Source of the DNA: PWXP01 sp964487655
GTDB taxonomy: Bacteria; Planctomycetota; Planctomycetia; Pirellulales; Thermoguttaceae
Reading direction: 5' to 3'
NCBI GenBank assembly: GCA_964487655.1
Contig: CAZASB010000232.1
Location: forward strand, 1-7,591
DNA: 7,591 nucleotides
This document shows positions 1 to 5,315 of the stretch, piece by piece (within the stretch, counting starts at the first letter, position 1; each line of letters opens with the position of its first letter). The notes under the pieces are model-generated. The model was given only the letters and a program-made list of their open reading frames with translations. It did no database searches and was not told where the DNA came from. A program made the translations under genes and the position numbers.

Positions 1-1
1 G

Positions 2-29
2 TTGACAAGTTATTTTTAGTCGATAGAAT
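2..29 (+). promoter_or_regulatory. sigma-70-like promoter at the left edge
   Basis: TTGACA (2-7) is a perfect -35 hexamer and TAGAAT (24-29) matches the -10 consensus at five of six positions, with a 16-base spacer. The expected transcription start, 6-7 bases after the -10, falls on or beside the ATG at 36, and no Shine-Dalgarno sequence lies between. The transcript of the transposase remnant would therefore be leaderless or nearly so. Insertion sequences often carry outward or internal promoters, so this may be part of the old element. The call rests on hexamer matches only. Confidence 0.5.
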
Positions 30-35
30 ATCGGC

Positions 36-173
36 ATGTACATCCACGTCATACCCAATCGCAACTCGCCGCCCGCAGTCCTCCTCCGTGAAGACACCGG
101 CGCGTACCCGTTCGGCGTACTAACTCATACCGAAAGACAACGGGTTGTCTTTTGGCCAAAGCATTACGCTTGA
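36..173 (+). pseudogene. IS1634-family transposase remnant (N-terminus only)
   Basis: The frame opening at ATG 36 begins MYIHVIPNRNSPPAVLLRE (codons 1-19, bases 36-92). This matches, from memory, the conserved start of IS1634-family DDE transposases, which run on as roughly 'SYREGGKVKNRTLANL'. Here the similarity stops after Glu19. The frame continues with unrelated residues (DTGAYPFGV...) to TGA at 171-173, giving 45 codons against the usual several hundred. The simplest reading is a truncated insertion-sequence end with a junction near base 93, left after deletion or recombination. A promoter (2-29) lies directly upstream and an inverted repeat (130-155) lies inside the broken frame. A chance match to such a specific 19-residue stretch is unlikely, but family membership was not checked by a search. 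Confidence 0.6.
130..155. terminator. inverted repeat, possible bidirectional terminator
   Basis: AAAGACAAC (133-141) and GTTGTCTTT (144-152) are perfect inverted copies separated by GG. Allowing one G-T pair (132/153), pairing extends outward through 130-131 with 154-155. As RNA this gives a stem of about 11 pairs with a CGGG loop. The core GACAAC/GTTGTC is flanked by AAA on the left and TTTT on the right, the symmetrical layout of an intrinsic terminator usable from either strand. It would end transcripts from the left-edge promoter, or readthrough from the minus-strand DUF481 gene. The stem is only about half GC, and an operator or a remnant insertion-sequence end is an alternative. Confidence 0.45.
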
Positions 174-287
174 ACTTGCGAACAGGTGGACTCACGTCAC
201 GGCTTACGACGCCAAGGGGAAGCCATCGCGTGTTAAGACAGCCGACTTCGGCCACGATGACCGCATAGGTTGTTTGAGCGCGGCGGA
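156..287. other. gene-poor stretch, no recognised gene
   Basis: This is the rest of the left edge, up to the end of the DUF481 gene. One plus-strand frame stays open from 124 to the TAG at 289-291 and reads plausibly protein-like around 'RWTHVTAYDAKGKPSRVKTA' (about 184-243). It has no ATG, no ribosome binding site and no family I recognise. A minus-strand open frame over 49-300 also has no recognisable content. A small stem GGCGG/CCGCC (282-286 with 294-298) encloses the DUF481 stop codon but has no T-tract. I see no supported gene here; decayed coding sequence next to the transposase remnant is possible. Confidence 0.3.
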
Positions 288-1235
288 CTAGAACCGCCAC
301 ATGACCACGGCGGAGTAATCGAGATCATTCGGCTTGGCGCCTTCCGGGTTGCTGTCGTATCGGCTGATCACGCCAAGCTTCAGGCTCAGGTTCATCTCGT
401 CATCAATCAACATCTCCCAGCTCGCTTGCGAGTTGACGCGATAACTGGCAAAGTTGGTTACGTCAGGCGTGTAGTCGACCTTGGCCTTCAGCCGATGCCG
501 CTTGCTCACCTTGTGCTCGAAGTCGAGTCCGAACGCGAGTTCCGGGGCCCAGTAATCGTCGGGGAGGCCAATTTTTCGCGAGAAACCGCCACCGGCGCGG
601 CTGACAAGCTTCGTGGCGTCGGTGGCGATGAGCTTGTAGCCAATACCCGTATCGGCTGCGACCCGCGCATCCCACGCCTCGAAGTCATTATACTCGAACG
701 TGCCATGGACGAACCACGTCCAGGGCGTATCGCGGAACAGGCGTTCATAGCGCCAGTCGAGGAACGAGCGGTTGGCCGTTTCCACGTCCCCGGCCGTCTT
801 TTTGATGTAGTCGAGGTCGATATTGATCTGGTGGACGTCCCATTTGCGATCCATGTCGAGCCCGAGACGAAAATTGAACGTCTCCGAGTTTCCCGAACTG
901 CCGTCGAGTCCGAGTTCAAAACTACCGTTCCACTGGGCGAGTTCGGTGTATGCCGGAAACAGGAACACCGGCACGTACGTCGGCGGCGAGGTGGTTACCT
1001 CTGGCTGGTCGTCGGTGGCGTTTGTGGACGAATCGGACGTCTTAACGTCTTCTTTCGGAGCCTCGTTGGCCTCCAACTCGAGCACCGGTGGGGCTTCCAT
1101 CACCGCAGGCAGTGCAGGCAAGTCCACTGGCGGCAGGCGGAAGACCTCCGGAGACGGCGGAACCTGCCCAGCGGCGTCGAACACGACGGTCAGGGCCCCG
1201 CAGAGTAACAAGAAAGTGCGAAACGCAACGGCCAT
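288..1235 (-). CDS. DUF481 family outer-membrane beta-barrel protein
   Basis: The 315-residue product is probably an outer-membrane beta-barrel of the DUF481 (YdiY-like, 'salt-induced outer membrane protein') family, whose role is poorly defined. Residues 1-23 form a signal peptide with hydrophobic core FLLLCGALTVVF and likely cleavage near AAG/Q. Residues 24-90 are a Pro/Ser/Thr-rich, low-complexity linker that would lie in the periplasm. From residue 102 comes the family hallmark WNGSFELGLDGSSGNSET, then alternating amphipathic strands (for example DVHQINIDLDYI, WTWFVHGTFEYNDF) to the end. The last residues, MWRF, end in Phe as expected for BAM-dependent barrel insertion. The ATG at 1235 places the signal peptide exactly at the N-terminus, although no Shine-Dalgarno sequence precedes it. 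The gene is monocistronic and divergent from the oxidoreductase gene. Family assignment is by pattern; the ligand or function is unknown. Confidence 0.85.
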   Translation of the reverse strand: MAVAFRTFLLLCGALTVVFDAAGQVPPSPEVFRLPPVDLPALPAVMEAPPVLELEANEAPKEDVKTSDSSTNATDDQPEVTTSPPTYVPVFLFPAYTELAQWNGSFELGLDGSSGNSETFNFRLGLDMDRKWDVHQINIDLDYIKKTAGDVETANRSFLDWRYERLFRDTPWTWFVHGTFEYNDFEAWDARVAADTGIGYKLIATDATKLVSRAGGGFSRKIGLPDDYWAPELAFGLDFEHKVSKRHRLKAKVDYTPDVTNFASYRVNSQASWEMLIDDEMNLSLKLGVISRYDSNPEGAKPNDLDYSAVVMWRF

Positions 1236-1337
1236 TGGACTACAAAGAGAAGAGTATCCCCAACATAACGGCGGCGTACCATAGCAACATCCCTCCCCCG
1301 CGACAAGACAAATCTTGAATCTTCGTCCCTAGATTTT

Positions 1338-1371
1338 GCGGCTCAGCAGGAGCTTCGCCCTCCCATTCCGC
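1338..1371. repeat. GEAPAEP-type dispersed intergenic repeat
   Basis: On the minus strand this stretch reads GGGAGGGCGAAGCTCCTGC followed by TGAGCCGC. Translated in one frame it gives EWEGEAPAEPQ. I recall this peptide string from many small 'hypothetical' planctomycete ORFs, where it marks a dispersed non-coding repeat rather than a protein. It lies between divergent genes, where such repeats are usually found. It contains the heptamer GCGAAGC (1352-1358 on the reverse strand), which can fold into a very compact hairpin. Only one copy is present in this window, so repeat status depends on memory of other genomes and not on the sequence here. Confidence 0.45.
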
Positions 1372-1530
1372 GACTTTGCAGTTCTCCTGGGACTCCATTG
1401 GGGCGTGCATTGCCACGGAAACTGTGCTTACCTTGACATCCGCCCGCCCCCGGAGGACACTGGATGCAATCATTCACACCCCTGCCTGTACTCCCGAGCC
1501 TGCCTTTCCGAGGCACACAATTCCACCTTT

Positions 1531-1538
1531 AAGGAGAG
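1531..1538 (+). promoter_or_regulatory. ribosome binding site deciding the oxidoreductase start
   Basis: AAGGAGAG lies 5 bases before the ATG at 1544. It is a near-perfect Shine-Dalgarno sequence and selects this ATG over the upstream in-frame start near 1376. The resulting protein begins with a Tat leader, which supports the choice. Confidence 0.8.
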
Positions 1539-1543
1539 TTCCG

Positions 1544-2866
1544 ATGACGTCAAACGGCTATCGTTGTTCACGTCGTGGGTTCCTTGGCGGCGCTGCGGCG
1601 TCGCTGGCGGCGCCACTGATCATTCCGCGTCACGTGCTGGGCGATGCGAACAACGCTCCGGCCAACGAGAAGATCGTGATGGGCGCAATTGGCATCGGCA
1701 AGATGCTCTACGGCTCGCACCTGCCGCACTTCGTACGCAAGCCAGAGGTCAAGATGGTGGCCGTGTGCGACATCGACACGACTCGCCGCGAGGCAGGCAA
1801 GAAGCGAGTGGACGACGAGTACAAGAACACGGACTGCGCGGCGTACGTCGATTACCGTGAGTTGATCGCGAGGAAGGATATCGACGCCATTGTTTGCGCC
1901 ACGCCGGACCACTGGCATAGCCTGGTCATCCTCGAGGCATGCAAGGCCGGCAAGGACATGTACTGTGAAAAGCCGCTGACGAACACGATCGTCGAGGCGA
2001 AGGCCGTCATGGATGCCGTGAAGGCGTCGGACATCATCTTCCAGACCGGCAGTCAACAACGGTCGGGCAACAACTTCCGGTATGCGTGCGAACTGGTACG
2101 CAACGGGCGAATTGGCAAGATCACGCGCGTTGAGGTCGGCGTTGGCGGCCCGCCCCGCCCGTGCAACCTGCCCGGCGAAGAGATGGAGCCCGGCCTCGAT
2201 TGGAACCGCTGGCTTGGCCCGGCGCCCATGCGAGAGTACAGCTCGGTGCTGAGCCCGCGCGGCGTGCATGATCACTTTCCGTCATGGCGTGCCTTCTGCG
2301 AATACGGCGGCGGCGGCATGACCGACTGGGGCGCGCATCACTTCGACATCGCCCAGTGGGGCCTCGGCATGGATGAATCCGGCCCGATCGAAATCGTCCC
2401 GCCCGAGAAGCCAGGCCAAACCCATGGCGTGAAGTACATCTATGCCAATGGGGTCGAGATGATCCACGGCGGGCGCGGCGGCATTACCTTCTTCGGCACC
2501 GACGGCGAGATATTTGTTACCCGCGGGCAACTCGAAAGCAAACCCGACGACGTCATCAAGAGGCCCATCGCCGACAACGAGACCCACCTGTACAAGGCGG
2601 CAGGCGGCGGTCACGGCGGGCATCGCGAAGACTGGCTCGAGTGTGTTCGCACTCGCAAGCAGCCGAACTGCCCCATCGAGATCGGTGCCCGAACCGTTGC
2701 CGTGTGCCACTTGGGCAACATCGCTTACTTGCACGCCGAGGAGCTTCAGGGCAAGTCGTTGAAATGGGATCCGGCGAAGTGGGAGTTTGTTGGCAACGAC
2801 GCGGCCAACGCATGGCGGAACTATCCGTATCCTCGACGCGCCGGTTATGAATTGCCCAAGGCGTAA
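1544..2866 (+). CDS. Tat-exported Gfo/Idh/MocA family oxidoreductase
   Basis: This 440-residue protein is an NAD(P)-dependent oxidoreductase of the Gfo/Idh/MocA family, which acts on sugars, cyclitols and their derivatives. Residues 8-14 (CSRRGFL) are a twin-arginine motif followed by the hydrophobic stretch GGAAASLAAPLIIP, so it is probably exported folded with its cofactor. The nucleotide-binding segment is IVMGAIGIGKML (44-55), where the third Gly of the usual GxGxxG is Leu55. CDID (75-78) would bind the cofactor ribose. ATPDHWH (119-125) and CEKPLT (141-146, with the conserved Lys143) are family motifs. The C-terminal half carries GGGGMTDWGAHHFDIAQWG (255-273), typical of the large planctomycete subgroup, with His265/His266 and Asp268 as candidate active-site residues. 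The ATG at 1544 was chosen from its ribosome binding site and Tat leader. The substrate cannot be told. No terminator separates it from the next gene. Confidence 0.9.
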   Translation: MTSNGYRCSRRGFLGGAAASLAAPLIIPRHVLGDANNAPANEKIVMGAIGIGKMLYGSHLPHFVRKPEVKMVAVCDIDTTRREAGKKRVDDEYKNTDCAAYVDYRELIARKDIDAIVCATPDHWHSLVILEACKAGKDMYCEKPLTNTIVEAKAVMDAVKASDIIFQTGSQQRSGNNFRYACELVRNGRIGKITRVEVGVGGPPRPCNLPGEEMEPGLDWNRWLGPAPMREYSSVLSPRGVHDHFPSWRAFCEYGGGGMTDWGAHHFDIAQWGLGMDESGPIEIVPPEKPGQTHGVKYIYANGVEMIHGGRGGITFFGTDGEIFVTRGQLESKPDDVIKRPIADNETHLYKAAGGGHGGHREDWLECVRTRKQPNCPIEIGARTVAVCHLGNIAYLHAEELQGKSLKWDPAKWEFVGNDAANAWRNYPYPRRAGYELPKA

Positions 2867-2967
2867 GCCTGGGCAACGGCATGAATCATGACGGCGTACG
2901 GCAGGCGGTTCCGGCTGTCTTGGCAGTCGGAATCGCCTGTGTCCAGCGTCTTATTCTATCCTGAAAC

Positions 2968-2971
2968 GGAG
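2968..2971 (+). promoter_or_regulatory. ribosome binding site deciding the LRR lipoprotein start
   Basis: GGAG lies 9 bases before the GTG at 2981. The in-frame ATG at 2888 has no ribosome binding site and would bury the lipoprotein signal behind 31 non-signal residues, so the GTG is preferred. Confidence 0.6.
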
Positions 2972-2980
2972 ACACGAATC

Positions 2981-4270
2981 GTGGAACGGATCGCGACCGC
3001 CTTCTTGCTTTTTATTCTATTGCTGGCCGGCGGTTGCCGCCCCGTGGATAAGCCTGCGGCGGTCGCCCCCTCGCCCGATCCGCCCGTGGTCACCGAACGC
3101 CATCCGAAAGCCGCCGCGCCACGTCATGCTACCGAGGCCCAACCTGCACCGGCCGACGTCGCCAAGGAAGAGCCCCAGACCGCCATGCCGGCCGAGCCGG
3201 AGGTCGCATCGCCGAAGTACACGGCCGAGCAGGTGGCGGCCGCGAGGGAACTGGCCGAGCAGCTCAATGCCCGCATCACCGCGGATGCCGAAGGGAACGT
3301 AACGGGCATCGACATGGCGGCCGGGCGAAGCTGGGTAGACGACGCGCAAATGCAAGAGATTCTCGTTTTCGAGAAGCTCGAGTCGCTTACGCTGGAAGGC
3401 CCCAGCATCACCGACGATCTGGCGCCTCGAATTGCCGAACTGAAGAACCTCACTTCGCTTGCGCTGAGGAACACGCTCATCGGCGATGCTGGTATTGCCC
3501 AACTCACGGTCCTGCCGTCGCTGCGGGTGATCGAACTGCGAGCAGCCCCCATGGTGACCGACGCCGCCATGGAGTCGCTCGCGCAAATGCCCGAGCTGCG
3601 GGCCGTCCGGCTGCTGGGCGGCAACGTGTCGGACGCCGGCCTGGCCACGCTCCTGGTCCTGCCGCGTTTGACGGAACTCGACTTGCGCAAATGCCGCAAG
3701 GTAACCAAGGACGGTATCGAGCAGTTGGCCGTCAAGAAGTCGCTCCGTATGTTGAAGCTCGGCGGGGCAGGCGTCGACGACGGCATCCTGGAACTGGTGG
3801 GGCAGATGACCCAGTTGACCGGCTTGGTGCTGGACAACTGTGCCATTACCGACGTCGGCCTGCCGCGCCTCGCTGAATTGCCGCTGGAGGATTTCACCAT
3901 CTACCAGTGCGCCAACGTAACCGACGAGGGGCTTGCCGTCCTGGCCAACTATAAAAACCTTCGGTCGCTCGAACTGAGCGACGTGGCCGCAACGGGCGCC
4001 GCGCTGGCGAAGCTTGCCAATCCGGCGAAGCTCGCGTCGCTGAACCTGGCCCAATCGCGCGTGTCAGACGCCGACGTGGCCCACCTGGCCCGCCTCGCCG
4101 GGTTGACCACGCTGAACCTCGGCCAGACTACCATTTCCGACGTCGCCGTCGATACGCTTGCCGCGATGAAATCGCTCAAGCGGCTTGTCGCAACGCAAAC
4201 CGGGCTGACCGAAGCCGGCGTGGCCCGGCTGCGAGAAGCACTTCCCGATTGCACGATCCAGGCCGAGTAA
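2981..4270 (+). CDS. leucine-rich-repeat lipoprotein
   Basis: This is a 429-residue exported lipoprotein from GTG 2981. MERIATAFLLFILLLAGGC is a signal peptide with lipobox LAGGC, so Cys19 should be lipidated. Residues 20-78 are a Pro/Ala-rich, charged linker. Residues 80-113 (YTAEQVAAARELAEQL...) look helical and form a cap. From residue 133 to near the end there are twelve leucine-rich repeats of 23-25 residues, with the consensus LxxLxLxxxxITDxGLxxLxxLxx. This pattern resembles the cysteine-containing/F-box type found in many planctomycete surface proteins. Such repeats form a curved solenoid for protein binding; no catalytic motif is visible. The gene sits 114 bases after the oxidoreductase gene and 63 bases before the SGNH hydrolase gene on the same strand, so co-transcription is plausible. 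The binding partner is unknown. Confidence 0.85.
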   Translation: MERIATAFLLFILLLAGGCRPVDKPAAVAPSPDPPVVTERHPKAAAPRHATEAQPAPADVAKEEPQTAMPAEPEVASPKYTAEQVAAARELAEQLNARITADAEGNVTGIDMAAGRSWVDDAQMQEILVFEKLESLTLEGPSITDDLAPRIAELKNLTSLALRNTLIGDAGIAQLTVLPSLRVIELRAAPMVTDAAMESLAQMPELRAVRLLGGNVSDAGLATLLVLPRLTELDLRKCRKVTKDGIEQLAVKKSLRMLKLGGAGVDDGILELVGQMTQLTGLVLDNCAITDVGLPRLAELPLEDFTIYQCANVTDEGLAVLANYKNLRSLELSDVAATGAALAKLANPAKLASLNLAQSRVSDADVAHLARLAGLTTLNLGQTTISDVAVDTLAAMKSLKRLVATQTGLTEAGVARLREALPDCTIQAE

Positions 4271-4333
4271 CGCCCGCCGGGAACGCGCGCTGTCCAGAAT
4301 GATTCAAGTAATACGGAACAGGATTGCCAAGCC

Positions 4334-5173
4334 ATGAAGACGATTGCCCATTCTCTGCTGGCCGCCGCGGCCGTTCTGGCCGCGTGCCACGCCACGCCGT
4401 TCGTTTCGACCGCGCAAGCCGAGCCCGCCAACGCCCAGGAGGCGGCGACGCAAAAGCAGGCGGAAGAGGCCGCGATCAACGAAAAATACCAGGCGGTTGT
4501 TGCGACCCTCTCGCCGGAAGAGCAGGCATGGGAGAAGTTGCTGCAGGAGAACCTCGGCGGCTTCTATCTGCCCATCCACAAGCGGCAGAAGATTGCCGGC
4601 ACAAGCAATGCGTGGGACTTCGTCAAGGACGATCCGGCGCTGCCCCGCATGCTGCTGATCGGCGATTCCGTTTCTCGCGGCTATACGCAGGCGGCGCGCA
4701 AGGCGCTTGCCGGCAAGACAAACGTGCATCGCGCGCCGGAGAACTGCGGTCCCACGGCGAACGGCTTGAGGAAGATCGACATCTGGCTCGGAGACGGCAA
4801 GTGGGATGTTATTCACTTCAATTTCGGAATCCACGATCGCAATACGTCCATTCCCGACTACGCCGACCGTCTTGAAAAACTCGTCAATCGCATGAAGCAG
4901 ACGGGTGCCAAGCTGATCTGGGCCACCACCACGCCCATTCCCAACAGCCCCGACGGGAAGCAAACGGCCGCGTCTATCGTCGAGCGGAACCGGGCCGCGG
5001 CCGAGGTCATGGCCCGGCACGGCGTTGGGATCGACGACCTCTTCACGTTCATCACGCCGCGCCTAGCCGACGTCCAGCCGCCCAACGACGTCCATTTCAG
5101 CGGCAAGGGTTACGACCTTCTCGGCGGGCAGGTAGCCGCCGCCATCGAAGCCGCGCTGGCGGAGAAGAAGTAG
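4334..5173 (+). CDS. exported SGNH/GDSL-family hydrolase
   Basis: This 279-residue protein is an SGNH hydrolase, a family of esterases, lipases and carbohydrate deacetylases. GDSVSRGY (110-117) is block I with nucleophile Ser112. NCGPTANG (137-144) supplies the block II Gly139. FNFGIHD (162-168) is block III with oxyanion Asn163; the usual NxGxND here ends HD. NDVHFSGKGYDLLG (251-264) is block V with Asp252 and His254. The full catalytic set is therefore present. The N-terminus is a signal peptide with two possible fates: LAAC (15-18) is a good lipobox, while AQA/E (27-30) suits signal peptidase I. Residues 30-100 form an Ala/Glu-rich helical lead-in before the catalytic fold. The start ATG has a weak AGGA 10 bases upstream. 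The substrate is unknown; a carbohydrate ester is a reasonable guess given export and the nearby oxidoreductase gene. Confidence 0.85.
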   Translation: MKTIAHSLLAAAAVLAACHATPFVSTAQAEPANAQEAATQKQAEEAAINEKYQAVVATLSPEEQAWEKLLQENLGGFYLPIHKRQKIAGTSNAWDFVKDDPALPRMLLIGDSVSRGYTQAARKALAGKTNVHRAPENCGPTANGLRKIDIWLGDGKWDVIHFNFGIHDRNTSIPDYADRLEKLVNRMKQTGAKLIWATTTPIPNSPDGKQTAASIVERNRAAAEVMARHGVGIDDLFTFITPRLADVQPPNDVHFSGKGYDLLGGQVAAAIEAALAEKK

Positions 5174-5315
5174 TCGGTTTCCGCTATCCGAACAGCGCAC
5201 GATGTGCATACGTTCTACGTCGTTTCGGTTTGCGTTGCGAGGCGGCAAACGACCAGTGTGCGGCAAGATACTCTGGCGCGATTGAGTTTGGCATGCAAGC
5301 ACATGCCGATTGCGG
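5174..5315. other. convergent intergenic region with hairpins
   Basis: These 142 bases separate the ends of the plus-strand SGNH gene and the minus-strand glycosyltransferase gene. Besides the hairpin at 5290-5307 there are two mutually exclusive stems at 5219-5253: GTCGTTT/AAACGAC (5219-5225 with 5247-5253) and GTTTGC/GCAAAC (5228-5233 with 5245-5250). None is followed by a T-run. They are plausible 3'-end structures for the SGNH transcript. No gene was seen here. Confidence 0.35.
5290..5307 (-). terminator. hairpin after the glycosyltransferase gene, candidate terminator
   Basis: GGCATG (5290-5295) and CATGCC (5302-5307) form a perfect 6-pair stem with a 6-base loop, starting 8 bases past the glycosyltransferase stop codon. 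The position suits the 3' end of the HAD/glycosyltransferase transcript. The tract that follows on the minus strand is AAACTC rather than a T-run, so it is not a classical intrinsic terminator and may only stabilise the 3' end. Confidence 0.35.

Larger units (their letters stand above)
1236..1543. other. divergent intergenic region
   Basis: This 308-base gap separates the minus-strand DUF481 gene from the plus-strand oxidoreductase gene and must hold the starts of both transcripts. Visible items are a short hairpin CAAGA-CAAA-TCTTG (1304-1317), the GEAPAEP-type repeat (1338-1371), a perfect TTGACA (1433-1438) without a matching -10, and the ribosome binding site at 1531-1538. Open frames cross the region on both strands, but they have no ribosome binding site or recognisable product. 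I could not place a convincing promoter for either gene. Confidence 0.5.

Noticed and set aside
124..291. Plus-strand frame with protein-like stretch around codons for RWTHVTAYDAKGKP
   Set aside because: It has no ATG, no ribosome binding site and no recognisable family, and it overlaps the end of the DUF481 gene. It may be a decayed fragment, but this cannot be supported.
270..1208. 312-codon plus-strand open frame opposite the DUF481 gene
   Set aside because: It is the antisense shadow of a GC-rich gene. Its translation has no recognisable domain or signal, whereas the minus-strand frame gives a complete signal peptide and beta-barrel.
1433..1461. Possible promoter for the oxidoreductase gene (TTGACA)
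   Set aside because: The -35 is perfect, but the best element at normal spacing, GACACT, matches the -10 at only three of six positions.
1240..1473. 77-codon minus-strand open frame just upstream of the DUF481 gene
   Set aside because: Its middle is the EGEAPAEP repeat translation, it has no ribosome binding site I can see, and it is better explained as a false ORF made by the repeat.
1376..1543. N-terminal extension of the oxidoreductase gene
   Set aside because: The frame is open upstream, but it would place about 56 extra residues before the Tat motif. The strong ribosome binding site at 1531-1538 marks ATG 1544.
2888..2980. ATG start of the LRR gene at 2888
   Set aside because: It lacks a ribosome binding site and would place 31 residues ahead of an otherwise standard lipoprotein signal.
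2952..3019. Repeated TATTCTAT at 2952-2959 and 3012-3019
   Set aside because: These are two 8-base copies, one in the leader and one in the signal-peptide codons; this is most likely chance in hydrophobic-residue codons and AT-rich leader sequence.
3017..4054. 345-codon minus-strand open frame opposite the LRR gene
   Set aside because: Its Gln/His/Arg/Gly-rich composition and periodic pattern simply mirror the leucine-rich repeats on the other strand.
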